Shown here one piece after another: positions 26,606 to 36,186 of a stretch of 64,000 bases of DNA; position 1 is the first letter of the stretch; the number at the start of each line of letters is the position of its first letter. The stretch spans positions 186,001 through 250,000 of the forward strand of contig CAYTGO010000001.1 of assembly GCA_964437425.1 (NCBI GenBank), given 5' to 3'. Below the pieces are notes generated by a model. The model saw only the letters and a program-made list of their open reading frames with translations. It was not told the origin of the DNA and did not search any database. The position numbers were made by a program, and so were the translations under genes. Origin of the DNA: Scalindua sp964437425. Its GTDB lineage: Bacteria > Planctomycetota > Brocadiia > Brocadiales > Scalinduaceae.

Positions 26606-28336
26606 CTATTCGTCCTCTAATGTAGATAAATCCCCTGTTGGAAGTCCTAACTCCCTTGCCTTTAATAATCTTCTCATTATTTTACCACTTCTTGTCTTAG
26701 GAACGTCTTTTGTAAATTCTATCTCTCGTGGGTATGCGTGAGCAGCTAATCGTTCTTTTATAAACCCTTGTATCTCCTTCTTAAGTTTCGGTGAAGGTTT
26801 GTATCCCTTATTGAGAACAATAAATGCCTTTATTATTTCACTTCTTTCAGTATCAGGTACTCCAATAACACCTGCTTCAGCGACTGCTTTATGTTCAACT
26901 AGCGCGCTTTCCACTTCAAACGGCCCTACGCGGTGTCCGGCAGTGTTGATGACATCATCAGCTCTGCCCACAAACCAGAAATAACCATCATCGTCGACAT
27001 AAGCCGTATCTCCTGTGGTGTACCACCCGGAGATTTTAAAATATTCATTATACTTCTTTTTGTTGGCCCAGACCTTTCTCAGCATTGATGGCCATCCACA
27101 CTTTAATCCTAAAAGACCCTGTTTTCCTTTGGCTAGCTCTTTGCCTTTTGAATTAATAATCTTTGCGCGGATACCCGGAAACGGCTTACCCATTGATCCG
27201 GGTTTTATCGGTAAGCTGGGGTAATTGGATATCATGATTGAACCGGTTTCAGTCTGCCACCAGTTATCGTGGATAGGCAGGTTATAGACCTGCAGGCCCC
27301 ACTTTATAACTTCAGGATTGAGGGGTTCTCCTACACTACATATATATCTCAAACTGCTTAGATCGTACTTTTTAATGATTTCGTTGCCCGCCTTCATGAG
27401 CATCCTCAATGCGGTTGGCGCTGTGTACCATACTGTCACTTTATATTTTTCTATAATTGAGTACCATTTTTCTGCATCATACCTTCCGTTGTATACGACT
27501 TGTGAAATTTTGTTTAACCATGGTCCCCATATGCCGTAAACGGTTCCTGTAACCCATCCCGGATCTGCTGTACACCAATATACATCATCTTCTCTTAAAT
27601 CCAGAGCCCACTTGGTAGTAATATAATGGGAGATCATATCGTTGTGAACGTGGGTCACTCCCTTGGGTTTTCCGGTGGTTCCTGATGTGTATAGGATAAA
27701 TAGATCATCTTCAGGATCTACCCATCTTATATTAAATGACTCTGAAGCCTTATTTGTCTCTGATTCGTAACTGACTTCATCTTCATTGAGATTTTGCCCG
27801 GCATTGACCAGTATGATGTGTTTAAGTGCAGGCAAATCTTCTTTTATCTCATGTATTCTCTGGCTCAATTCAGGTGTCGTTATAAGTACTTTTGCTTCAC
27901 TATCATGAAGACGGTCCATTACGGCTTCCGGCCCAAATGCTGAAAACATGGGTCCGGCTATTGCTCCAAGCTTTGCTATTGCAATAATACTTACGTAAAG
28001 TTCATGTGTCCTTGGTAAGAATAGAAAAACCCGATCACCTTTATCTACACCCAGGTCTCTTAATGCGTTGGCTAATTTAGAAGACTGCCTTTTTATGTCT
28101 GAAAATGTAAGTTGCTTCCTGGTATTGTCTTCATCTTCCCAGTACATGGCAATCTTGTTCTTACAACCGTTATCAGCATGTCTGTCTATTGCTTCATGCG
28201 CAATATTTACTCCATCATCAGAAAAGTGATCAAAGTTGCTTCTGACACCTTCCCAGTTAAAATTCTTATAGGTATTTTCGTAATTTATTAATCCGAACTT
28301 GTCGGGAGTTTTGTGTATAATCTCTTTATATTCCAT
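26606..28336 (-). CDS. acsA: Acetyl-CoA synthetase, AMP-forming (AcsA type)
   Basis: A 576-residue adenylate-forming enzyme with the P-loop-like YTSGTTGKPKGVTHVH, the acyl-binding core NWWQTETGSIMIS and the C-terminal hinge WYTTGDTAYVDDDGYF. The catalytic/regulatory lysine sits in KTRSGKIMRR. The length matches Bacillus-type AcsA (about 572) rather than the 650-residue Acs. It makes acetyl-CoA (possibly propionyl-CoA) from acetate, ATP and CoA. It is transcribed toward ugd and has its own 290-base upstream region, shared divergently with the HgdB-like gene. Confidence 0.92.
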   Translation of the reverse strand: MEYKEIIHKTPDKFGLINYENTYKNFNWEGVRSNFDHFSDDGVNIAHEAIDRHADNGCKNKIAMYWEDEDNTRKQLTFSDIKRQSSKLANALRDLGVDKGDRVFLFLPRTHELYVSIIAIAKLGAIAGPMFSAFGPEAVMDRLHDSEAKVLITTPELSQRIHEIKEDLPALKHIILVNAGQNLNEDEVSYESETNKASESFNIRWVDPEDDLFILYTSGTTGKPKGVTHVHNDMISHYITTKWALDLREDDVYWCTADPGWVTGTVYGIWGPWLNKISQVVYNGRYDAEKWYSIIEKYKVTVWYTAPTALRMLMKAGNEIIKKYDLSSLRYICSVGEPLNPEVIKWGLQVYNLPIHDNWWQTETGSIMISNYPSLPIKPGSMGKPFPGIRAKIINSKGKELAKGKQGLLGLKCGWPSMLRKVWANKKKYNEYFKISGWYTTGDTAYVDDDGYFWFVGRADDVINTAGHRVGPFEVESALVEHKAVAEAGVIGVPDTERSEIIKAFIVLNKGYKPSPKLKKEIQGFIKERLAAHAYPREIEFTKDVPKTRSGKIMRRLLKARELGLPTGDLSTLEDE

Positions 28337-28628
28337 AGTGTAATCTCCAAAAGTTTTTAGTGAGCAACAGCCCTTCCGTCTAAATGATTTAGTCGAGAAG
28401 GTTGCTATTTATAACAGAGCGTAAAATCTATGTCAATATTAAGATAAAAGATGCATAATACGCCCTGATAAATGATTTGATACTTGCTAATCAATGGGTT
28501 ATGATTCTCTGGAGATTTACTGATCTACTGCAACAAAATCAATCATAAGCCACTCTCCGTAAGTGCTATTATACTAACGTTATATGGAAAACACTCAAGA
28601 GTCACTCAAGTATTGAAATTAGATTTAT

Positions 28629-29681
28629 ATGAATTCTACAGATATAGTTAATGTCGGTATGTCATTCCCAATGTCGTATCGTATTTCGGTTGAAAAAGCA
28701 ATCGGGATTACCACAACCGTACCAATTGAAATTGTTTATGCTGCGGGTTATGTGCCTATTGATTTGAACAATATTTTCATTTGTAATGACGACTCGGATG
28801 CATTCGTTGATTATGCTGAGATTAAAGGGTTGCCCAGGAATACATGTGCATGGATAAAAGGTATATATTCAGCAACAAAAAAAACAGGGATAAAGAAGAT
28901 CATAGGTGTCGTCCAGGGAGATTGCAGTAACAATCACGCCTTAATTGAAGTACTGCGGAATGAAGATATTGAGACGATTCCGTTTTCGTATCCTCATGAT
29001 AGAGACAGAAAATCACTCTCTGATCAGTTAAATCTTCTGTCCAATACTTTGGGAACGGATCTTGAGAAGGCGCATCAGATGAAACTTGTTTTGGATAACG
29101 TAAGAAAGACTGTGCATGAGATTGATCGTCTTACGTGGGAGGAAAACAGGGTTACGGGTGAGGAAAATCATATCTGGAATGTGTCTACAAGCGATCTAAT
29201 GGGAGACTATAAACTTTTTGAGCAAAAGGCATTAGATTTTCTTGAGGAGGCCGGGAAACGACCGGCATTGGAACCTGATGTAAGATTAGGGTACATCGGT
29301 GTACCTCCAATCTGTAGTGACCTGTACTCTTTCCTGGGAGGGTTGAATGTACATGTTGTCTTCAACGAAGTACAGAGGCAGTTCAGCATGCCGTACAAAA
29401 CGGATACATTAATGGATCAATATATTTGTTACACATACCCATATGAAATGCGATATCACATCGATGACATAAAGAAGCAGATTACTGAGAGGAAAATTGA
29501 CGGCATTATTCACTACGTTCAAAACTTCTGTCATAGACACATATATGACAGCCTTGTTCGCAAACATATTGATGTTCCGGTACTAACGCTTGATTGTGAT
29601 CGTCCCGGACGATTAAGCGGTTCTATGAGAACGAGGATAGAAGCATTTGTAGAAATGCTTAAGAATACCACAAATTCTTAG
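28629..29681 (+). CDS. 2-hydroxyacyl-CoA dehydratase D-component (HgdB/FldC-like) protein
   Basis: A 350-residue protein of the 2-hydroxyglutaryl-CoA dehydratase D-component family. Characteristic parts are PIEIVYAAGYVPIDLNN, the Cys-containing GLPRNTCAWIKG and VVQGDCSNN, and the C-terminal QNFCHRH, DVPVLTLDCDRPG and SGSMRTRIEAFVEML. The cysteines would ligate a [4Fe-4S] or double-cubane cluster. Classical dehydratases need a second subunit and an ATP-dependent activator, and neither is nearby. It may therefore be a stand-alone cluster-bearing relative. The substrate is unknown. No clear Shine-Dalgarno precedes the ATG. Confidence 0.75.
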   Translation: MNSTDIVNVGMSFPMSYRISVEKAIGITTTVPIEIVYAAGYVPIDLNNIFICNDDSDAFVDYAEIKGLPRNTCAWIKGIYSATKKTGIKKIIGVVQGDCSNNHALIEVLRNEDIETIPFSYPHDRDRKSLSDQLNLLSNTLGTDLEKAHQMKLVLDNVRKTVHEIDRLTWEENRVTGEENHIWNVSTSDLMGDYKLFEQKALDFLEEAGKRPALEPDVRLGYIGVPPICSDLYSFLGGLNVHVVFNEVQRQFSMPYKTDTLMDQYICYTYPYEMRYHIDDIKKQITERKIDGIIHYVQNFCHRHIYDSLVRKHIDVPVLTLDCDRPGRLSGSMRTRIEAFVEMLKNTTNS

Positions 29682-29709
29682 TAATCAGAGGAATGCCTCC
29701 TCTGATTAC
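29681..29709 (+). terminator. Hairpin terminator after the HgdB-like gene
   Basis: A perfect 12-bp stem (29681-29692 with 29698-29709) closes a five-base loop and begins at the last base of the stop codon. The following T-tract is weak, so it may work with Rho or stabilise the 3' end. Confidence 0.6.
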
Positions 29710-29940
29710 TTACAGTATTTCAAATGTTAAATTCCATAAAGGTGCATGTCAGATACGTATGCTAGTTCGGGTTCGCTATCATTTTTTCCTATTGCTTTTA
29801 GTATGTAACCTGACTAATATAATCCTGATATTTGAGAAGTCTGCCAGATTTCATAAATAGGTTTGTTTTTACAAGGATGTAAATGAATGAACTATCTTGT
29901 CAAATATAGAATTAATATTTCTACATGGAAGTGAAATATT

Positions 29941-30681
29941 ATGACAGAAAAATCCGAAGAAAAGATTTATGAAGACTCAATAACCAATTGGCCGGAAGAA
30001 GAGAGACCAAGAGAGAGGTTGTTAAAGTCTGGTGCGCACACCTTAACAAATGCCGAGTTGCTGGCAATATTACTGAGAGTTGGGGTTAAAGGGAAAAGCG
30101 CGGTTGATTTAGCCCGGCAGATAATCAGGGAGGCGAAGGGTCTGAGGGGTCTGGACAAGCTGGATGCAAAAGATCTGTATAGCATTAATGGCTTGAGTCA
30201 TGCAAAAATTGCACAAATAAAAGCATCCGTGGAGTTGGGAAAAAGGATTCTTGAGGAAGAGAGGAAAATAGAAGGTATAGCCTCATCATCCAGAAAAGTA
30301 TACGACCTGCTTTTTCCAAGGATGAGGGATCTGAAAAAAGAAGTCTTTAAGGTAATATTCCTTAACAGCCAGAATCAGGTCATAGATGTCGTTACGGCAC
30401 ATGAGGGTACGGTAACGATGAGTAGTGTGTATGTAAGAGAGATTATCAATCTGGCGAATAAGTTTGGTGCGGCAGCCATGATCTTCGCGCATAACCATCC
30501 ATCCGGTGAGCCAAAACCAAGTAATGAAGATGAAGGGATTACAGAAGAACTTGTCTTTGCTGGCAGGATTATGAAAATTAAGGTATTAGATCATATAATA
30601 ATAGGTGAGGAGAAATATTTTAGTTTTGCGGATGAAGGTTTGATAAAACGTTACAATACAAATTATGATTTGAAGAAATGA
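29941..30681 (+). CDS. radC: RadC-family JAB/MPN domain protein
   Basis: A 246-residue protein. The N-terminal helix-hairpin-helix region (LTNAELLAILLRVGVKGKS) is followed by the JAB metallo-domain, with a glutamate in HEGTV and the zinc signature HNHPSGEPKPSNED. It was named for a proposed DNA repair role that is not firmly established. The zinc motif resembles deubiquitinase-like metalloproteases. It is 15 bases upstream of mlaC, with which it is probably co-transcribed. Confidence 0.92.
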   Translation: MTEKSEEKIYEDSITNWPEEERPRERLLKSGAHTLTNAELLAILLRVGVKGKSAVDLARQIIREAKGLRGLDKLDAKDLYSINGLSHAKIAQIKASVELGKRILEEERKIEGIASSSRKVYDLLFPRMRDLKKEVFKVIFLNSQNQVIDVVTAHEGTVTMSSVYVREIINLANKFGAAAMIFAHNHPSGEPKPSNEDEGITEELVFAGRIMKIKVLDHIIIGEEKYFSFADEGLIKRYNTNYDLKK

Positions 30682-30696
30682 TTCGGGGGGGGAATT

Positions 30697-31290
30697 ATGA
30701 AAAAAATTGTCTGTTTGGTGTTGGTTTCTCTTTTGTTTTCTCACGTTGCAGTTGCGGATGTTGAACATGAAGCCGAGAAATTACTGAAGAGTTCAGTGGA
30801 TAAGGTGTTTATGGTACTGTCTGATAAAGAGTTAACAATAGATCAGAAGAAAATCAACGTTATTGAGATTACTAATCCGGTCTTTAGTTTTTCTTTAATG
30901 GCCAAATTATCTTTAGGGAAAGCACATTGGTCCCAATTCAATGCTGAGCAGAGGGCCGAGTTTACAGGTCTCTTTACCGGGCTGTTTCAAAATTTTTATA
31001 CTGAGAAATTGGACTTTTTCAGTAATGAAACGGTTGTTTTTCATCCCGCTACCATTGTGAAAGGGAAGAAAGTCAAGATACCAACAGTTTTGATATCCAA
31101 GGGAACGGAGTATTCAATGCTATACAAGATGTTCAACACCAAACATGGTTGGAAGGTTTACGATTTAGAAATCGAAGGTGTCAGTATTCTGCGATCATAC
31201 CGTTCTCAGTACCATCATTTTCTTGAAAAAGGAGGTATTGAAGGTTTGCTGGCAAAGATGAGAGAGATAAAAGAGAGTAAAAAACAGTAA
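30697..31290 (+). CDS. MlaC/Ttg2D-family periplasmic phospholipid-binding protein
   Basis: A 197-residue protein preceded by a strong G-rich ribosome site. Residues 1-20 (MKKIVCLVLVSLLFSHVAVA) form a signal peptide. The mature part fits the toluene-tolerance/MlaC family: INVIEITNPVFSFSLMAKL-type text, the AEFTGLFTGLFQNFYTEKL stretch and YKMFNTKHGWKVYDLEIEGV near the end. MlaC carries phospholipids between the outer-membrane MlaA complex and the inner-membrane MlaFEDB transporter. The partners are not in this window. Confidence 0.85.
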   Translation: MKKIVCLVLVSLLFSHVAVADVEHEAEKLLKSSVDKVFMVLSDKELTIDQKKINVIEITNPVFSFSLMAKLSLGKAHWSQFNAEQRAEFTGLFTGLFQNFYTEKLDFFSNETVVFHPATIVKGKKVKIPTVLISKGTEYSMLYKMFNTKHGWKVYDLEIEGVSILRSYRSQYHHFLEKGGIEGLLAKMREIKESKKQ

Positions 31291-31309
31291 GAAATTACCT
31301 TCCTGCGGG

Positions 31310-31363
31310 TTCAATCATGTTGATTGAATCTAAACGTTTTGGTTCAGGCTGCAAACCTGAACC
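31310..31363. terminator. Paired hairpins between convergent mlaC and fabI
   Basis: Two inverted repeats lie between the convergent genes: TTCAATCA/TGATTGAA (31310-31317 with 31321-31328) and GGTTCAGG/CCTGAACC (31341-31348 with 31356-31363). Their position fits termination from either side, although long T-tracts are absent. Confidence 0.5.
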
Positions 31364-31425
31364 GGCAGTATTAAAAGTTCTTTATCTGAATGTGTCTGTG
31401 AAAATCTGCAGCACATTATTTCAGC

Positions 31426-32193
31426 TTATACACCAACTGCATGGTAGCCTGCGTCAACGTGAAGAATTTCTCCGGTAATTCCACTTGCTAATTCACTGCA
31501 TAAGAAAGTAGCGGTATCTCCCACTTCAGCTGTAGTTATATTTCGCTGCAAAGGCGCTTTGTCTTTCATGCCTTCATACATAACCGCAAAATCTTTTAAG
31601 CCCCTGGCGGCCAGGGTCCTCATCGGACCTGCAGAGATTGCATTGGCACGGATATTCTTCGGGCCTAAATCAGCTGCTAAATACCGAATGCTCGATTCAA
31701 GTGCTGATTTGGCAACTCCCATTACATTGTAATTTTTAACCGCTTTTTCTCCGCCTATATATGAAAGTGCTATTACAGCTCCACCACGTACTTCCATCAG
31801 TGGTAGTGCGCTTCTGCATAACGCAATTAAAGAGTAACAGCTTATGTCCAGAGCAAGCTTAAACCCATCACGTGTTGTGTTGATAAAACCTTTAACGAGA
31901 TCCTCTTCTTTAGCAAATGCAGGAGTGTGGACCAGCCCGTCCAGGGCATCAACGTTACTGCCCAATCGTTCAAAAAGCTTATCTATATCGTCATCGGAAG
32001 TGACATCGCACTCTCCGAGATCTATTGAGTCTAAAGGTTCGAAGAGCTTCCTGACCTCACTGCCAAACCTTTCAGTTTGATAGGTATATGCAATCTTTGC
32101 ACCTTGTTTCGCAAGAGATTGTGCTATTGCCCAACCTGTGCTACGTTTACCTGAAATATTGGCAATGAGTATTGTTTTATCTTGAAGTAACAT
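31426..32193 (-). CDS. fabI: Enoyl-[acyl-carrier-protein] reductase (NADH)
   Basis: A 255-residue SDR. The nucleotide site is IANISGKRSTGWAIAQSLAK, a FabI-type variant of the glycine motif. The catalytic Tyr-x6-Lys is present in YNVMGVAK, followed by ALESSIRYLAADLGP and the substrate-loop segment GPMRTLAARGLKDF. It reduces the enoyl-ACP double bond in the last step of fatty-acid elongation. It is monocistronic by position, downstream of the nqr operon with about 180 bases between. Confidence 0.93.
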   Translation of the reverse strand: MLLQDKTILIANISGKRSTGWAIAQSLAKQGAKIAYTYQTERFGSEVRKLFEPLDSIDLGECDVTSDDDIDKLFERLGSNVDALDGLVHTPAFAKEEDLVKGFINTTRDGFKLALDISCYSLIALCRSALPLMEVRGGAVIALSYIGGEKAVKNYNVMGVAKSALESSIRYLAADLGPKNIRANAISAGPMRTLAARGLKDFAVMYEGMKDKAPLQRNITTAEVGDTATFLCSELASGITGEILHVDAGYHAVGV

Positions 32194-32376
32194 TATTAGA
32201 ACTCCTTCTTTAGTGTCTGTAAATCTATGTTGGTAATTGGTTTATATTTAACAAACTGGTCAAGCCAGAACATTTCAGGCTTTTATCAGTCAATTTGTGT
32301 AATTCGTGTCTGACGCGTTTAAGTCAAGCAAACCGAGTATGTTAATTGGAATAGAAAATAAAATCAACAAATATTT

Positions 32377-34014
32377 CTATTCGTATTCCTTAAATAACTT
32401 ATTCAGGTGGGATTCCTTCTTTGATTGATGTGTTAAAATATCTTTGATTTTATCTAAGAAGATATAGCTTTCGTCGATCTTGTCTCTCAGGATTAATTTA
32501 ATGACCAGGATAGTAGTCATGTTTTCTATATATTTATCGGCATGATGCAAATTGAGCTGTTTGAACATTTTTGCTATCATAAGTTTCTGATAGATTAAAT
32601 CAAGAGATGGGGTAAGGGTGCCTGTGAAGTCATCGAATAAAACATTCTCTTTTTTCAATCCAATAGTATTGGCAGCCGAATCTATTACGGTTACAGTCAT
32701 CGGAGCCGGGCCGCATAGATAAAATGTTGTTTTAGGGTCATCATGTTTAAGGTAGTTAGTAAGCAATGGGCCTATAAAACCAACATGACCAAGCCACTTC
32801 TCTCCACTCTTGTCAATCAAGCTGTGTTTTATGATATCACGTTGGTGTTCTTCTGGTGAACCGAAGAAACATTCCTTATCAACACCATCTAATTCAGACG
32901 GGTCGTCACCCCTGAACGCACCTGACATTACCGGTATAAATTTAAAGCTGTGATGTATTTTTTGCCAGTGGAGCCATTTAGATATATATTGCATGGGAAT
33001 GTCCTGAAATCTTCTTTCACCTAAGAAGAAGTATACTTTTTCTTTACGTCCTTCTGCGAACCATTGATCCAGGAGTGCTAATATAGGTGCAAGTCCCGCT
33101 CCACCAGCTACGAAAACAGCTTTATGCTTCTCTTCTTTCAGACAGAAGTGACCATAAGGACCGGTAAACCTGACTTTCTCACCAGCCCATAAGTTCCATA
33201 TTGATTTCTCCTGTATGTACTCTTGTGTGCAGTTTGGGCCAAGGCAGGGTACTCCACCATTCTCAATCTGTACACGTGGATTTATTGGAGCCGATCTTGT
33301 AATCAACTTGATAACATCACGTCTTATCGTAGCAATTGAATAAGCACGATATAGGTCGATGCCAGGGGTAAAGGGGATATAATCTTTTCCTCTCTCTTTG
33401 CAAAAACAGCTTATCTGTTCACCGTATTTCCTGTAATGTTGCTCTACATAATCTTCCGGCAAACCAATTTGTATATATTGCCCGGGCTTATAATTGAACT
33501 TTTGAATCGGCCGCAAACTTATCTCACACTTGTCGGATGTCAATTGGGTCTTTTTGATTACACGGGCTGAATATTTTTTTATCTGTAACGTTGACTTTGG
33601 CAGAAAGATGTCAATATCCTTGTCTACCCTGACCTGGCATGATAGCCTGGTGTACCCGTCACCTATCCCTTTCTCAAGAAAATTACTGGCTTCTACTCTT
33701 GACTTACGATCAAAAAGAGGTGTTTCTGTTGGCGAATATGGCCCCATATCAGTATATAACTTTATCTTGCATTGACCGCATGTGGCGTTTCCACCGCAAC
33801 CTGATGGAATATGGTACCCTTTGTTCTGTAGGGTATTAATTAATTTATCCCCACCCTCTATGTTGAGACTTTTTTCAAAGTTTTCATCACTGCGTATGAC
33901 AAGCTTCAGTTTCTTACCTTTGCCAAAGAACTGGTAGGTTAGTTCGCTGAGCCCGGCCATGGCTAACATAATTATGATAATAACAGCGATACTCAGTATT
34001 ATAGACGTAGTCAT
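32377..34014 (-). CDS. nqrF: Na+-translocating NADH:quinone reductase subunit F-like, with C-terminal extension
   Basis: A 545-residue protein. One N-terminal membrane helix is followed by a [2Fe-2S] domain with C73, C79, C82 and C126, an FAD domain (YRAYSIAT) and an NADH domain (VFVAGGAGLAPILALLDQW, FYLCGPAPMT). This is the NqrF order: NADH to FAD to [2Fe-2S]. Standard NqrF ends near the FDD motif at about 460. Here about 82 further residues follow, helical and charged, and there is an insertion of about 50 residues in the NADH domain. It is the last gene of the nqr operon, 49 bases after the fused D-E gene. Confidence 0.9.
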   Translation of the reverse strand: MTTSIILSIAVIIIIMLAMAGLSELTYQFFGKGKKLKLVIRSDENFEKSLNIEGGDKLINTLQNKGYHIPSGCGGNATCGQCKIKLYTDMGPYSPTETPLFDRKSRVEASNFLEKGIGDGYTRLSCQVRVDKDIDIFLPKSTLQIKKYSARVIKKTQLTSDKCEISLRPIQKFNYKPGQYIQIGLPEDYVEQHYRKYGEQISCFCKERGKDYIPFTPGIDLYRAYSIATIRRDVIKLITRSAPINPRVQIENGGVPCLGPNCTQEYIQEKSIWNLWAGEKVRFTGPYGHFCLKEEKHKAVFVAGGAGLAPILALLDQWFAEGRKEKVYFFLGERRFQDIPMQYISKWLHWQKIHHSFKFIPVMSGAFRGDDPSELDGVDKECFFGSPEEHQRDIIKHSLIDKSGEKWLGHVGFIGPLLTNYLKHDDPKTTFYLCGPAPMTVTVIDSAANTIGLKKENVLFDDFTGTLTPSLDLIYQKLMIAKMFKQLNLHHADKYIENMTTILVIKLILRDKIDESYIFLDKIKDILTHQSKKESHLNKLFKEYE

Positions 34015-34063
34015 TTTTGTTGTCTTGAAGCCAGGAAAATATAATTAAGTTTTATAACTGTTT

Positions 34064-35479
34064 TCAGAAAATCGCTATTGCTCCAATGCCTGTAAAAATA
34101 GCCGCCATTATCCCGAGGAGTAGAATAGCAACGGAGTCCTCATCCCACGTGTTAAAAGGTACAAATAGTCTGTGGCGCCTCAATAGGGAAAGCCATACGC
34201 ATACCATTAACCAGTGAAGTCCGAAACCGAATGCTGTTATAGTAGTCGACATAAAAGACAAACCTGAAGGTATGGTAAATGTGGAACTGGCGAGAACGAT
34301 GCAGTTGACTGTAATCAGCTCCAGAAACTGTCCCATTTGTTGATATGTGTCCATTGCGAAACGTCTGAGTAGTACACCCAGGATCTGTACAAAAGTGGCA
34401 ATAGTTACAATAAAGACCGTTAGATAAAATATTTTCTCCAGTCTTATGGGAACCGGAGAAATTGAAGAGAGGTAGTTGCCGGCACCTATTAATACTTTAT
34501 TGTAAACCAACCAATTAAGGCTGGTAGAGAGAGTTACTACGATAACTACTGCCACTCCCATCTTCCATGCAGCGTCAATCTGTCTTGACTTGTTAAGAAG
34601 CGGGCATATTCCAAGGAGTTTACTGAGAACAATGCCGTCAAAGAAAAGTGCACTCAGGAATATAGGAAGAAGAATTTGGAACTGATTGTTTATGGAAGTA
34701 ACCGCTTTTATATTTGTGACAAGGCTTGCTACGAGAATTACTCCCAGAACAATGAGTATTATGAGTGTTTTGGACATTTTGAATGCCGGACGCTCTTTTT
34801 TTGCCGGAGTTTCAATATCTGCGACTTCCTCTTTCTCCTGTAGTACGTTTTCCAGATAGACAACACCTGTCTTGACAAACAGAGGTCTCAGCATAAAGCG
34901 CCACAATGCCAGGGCAAAGAAACCGCCTACAGGTGTTATCATCAATACTACAACGGGGAAGCTTTCCGGGAGAATCCGGAAATTCAGTAACGTTCCGAAC
35001 CCGAGAGGTTCTCTCATCAGGGCCAGAAAAATGAGTGCAATAGAATAGCCGAGACATGCCTTCAATATTCTCTTCTGCGCATCCCAGAAACCAAATGTCA
35101 GCCCTTCTGCAATTACGGCGAGGACAATGCAGTTTGTTGTAATCAGATCAATATATGCTTTTATATTGAGAGCTATTCTAGGTATTGTGGCCTGGACTAT
35201 CAGACTAAATATTGTTACGAAAATAGATATAATAATCATTAAAAGCGTAATTTTGTGATGAGTGCCGGATGCGATAATTAATCTCTTGAAAGGGTATACA
35301 AGGCAGAAGCTGACACACGTTACAAAGAGCACACCAACTCCCATTGTAAGAGAGTTTTCCATTTTGTTTGTGACTGCCAGTGCAGAGCAGAAACCAAGGC
35401 CAGCCGCTGCTGAAATTATATAGTTATCCCTTAAAAAGAATTTGGAAATCAGCCTGATATATCTTGACAGCATATCCAT
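34064..35479 (-). CDS. nqrDE: Fused NqrD-NqrE (RnfE-RnfA type) membrane subunit
   Basis: A 471-residue single ORF. Residues 1-215 match NqrD/RnfE: AAGLGFCSALAVTNKMENSL, ITTNCIVLAVIAEG and ALMREPLGFGTLL. A charged linker (about 220-240, with KEEVADIETPAKKERP) and a helix lead into an NqrE/RnfA-like half (about 250-471: FDGIVLSKLLGICPLL and LITVNCIVLASS). In known complexes these are two separate inverted-topology subunits holding a central Fe site and the Na+ path. The two TxNCIV motifs are both present. It sits one base from nqrC. The fusion is read through without any frame break. Confidence 0.88.
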   Translation of the reverse strand: MDMLSRYIRLISKFFLRDNYIISAAAGLGFCSALAVTNKMENSLTMGVGVLFVTCVSFCLVYPFKRLIIASGTHHKITLLMIIISIFVTIFSLIVQATIPRIALNIKAYIDLITTNCIVLAVIAEGLTFGFWDAQKRILKACLGYSIALIFLALMREPLGFGTLLNFRILPESFPVVVLMITPVGGFFALALWRFMLRPLFVKTGVVYLENVLQEKEEVADIETPAKKERPAFKMSKTLIILIVLGVILVASLVTNIKAVTSINNQFQILLPIFLSALFFDGIVLSKLLGICPLLNKSRQIDAAWKMGVAVVIVVTLSTSLNWLVYNKVLIGAGNYLSSISPVPIRLEKIFYLTVFIVTIATFVQILGVLLRRFAMDTYQQMGQFLELITVNCIVLASSTFTIPSGLSFMSTTITAFGFGLHWLMVCVWLSLLRRHRLFVPFNTWDEDSVAILLLGIMAAIFTGIGAIAIF

Positions 35480-36186
35480 TACCTTCTCTCCTCCATCTCC
35501 CGCCAGAATGCTTCCATAGCCTCGTTAATGATTTTTTCTATCCCCTTGCTTGTATACGAAGCACCTGTAATGGCATGTACCTCATTAGGGCCGACTGATT
35601 CTCTTCCTCTTACCAGTGATAGCTTTGGTTTCAGTTTCTTGCCGATAAATTGTCTCTTAAATTCCATTTCTGTCATTCTGCCCCCAAGGCCGGGTGTCTC
35701 GGTATGGTCCAGTACCTCTATACCTTTTATGGTTTCCAGGTCCGGGCCGACGCAGATAAACAGAGAAATATCAGCGGCTTTGTTAAAACCATAACCGAGC
35801 TTTGTAATGATAAAGCCTATACCTTCCAGGCTACCGTCCTTGTAATACAGAAACACTTCCTTTCCTGTTTTATCCATTTTCGGCAGATTTGCTGATAGTT
35901 CCGGAATATAAATATCTGACGTATTCTTTCTGGAAATATTTTTATTGAAAACCTTTCGGACGTCCTTTTTATCAATTTTCAACTGGCTAAAGCCAAGGAA
36001 TTGTTTCTCTTCTGTATGATAGGGAATGTTAAATATATCAAGGACCGATCTCTTGAGTTTAATTTCATGATATTCAGCAATCCTTGCTGAAGTTACGAAA
36101 TAAAGGGACATCAATATGGCACATGGTATTGCCGTAATAAGGCAGATCGAAAAAGCTCTTAATAATATTATTTTATACTCGTTCAT
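35479..36186 (-). CDS. nqrC: NQR subunit C (FMN-binding periplasmic-facing subunit)
   Basis: A 235-residue protein with one N-terminal membrane helix and a C-terminal FMN-binding domain. The motif TGASYTSKG places the FMN-accepting threonine at T212, analogous to SGATxTS in NqrC. The upstream GLGGRMTEMEFKRQFIGKKL is a family hallmark. The FMN is covalently attached by ApbE, which is not encoded in this window. It overlaps nqrB by 4 bases. Confidence 0.9.
   Translation of the reverse strand: MNEYKIILLRAFSICLITAIPCAILMSLYFVTSARIAEYHEIKLKRSVLDIFNIPYHTEEKQFLGFSQLKIDKKDVRKVFNKNISRKNTSDIYIPELSANLPKMDKTGKEVFLYYKDGSLEGIGFIITKLGYGFNKAADISLFICVGPDLETIKGIEVLDHTETPGLGGRMTEMEFKRQFIGKKLKPKLSLVRGRESVGPNEVHAITGASYTSKGIEKIINEAMEAFWREMEERR

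Noticed and set aside
34064..35479. Frameshift joining nqrD and nqrE
   Set aside because: The frame is continuous through a sensible charged linker and an extra helix that would correct the topology, so a true fusion is more likely.
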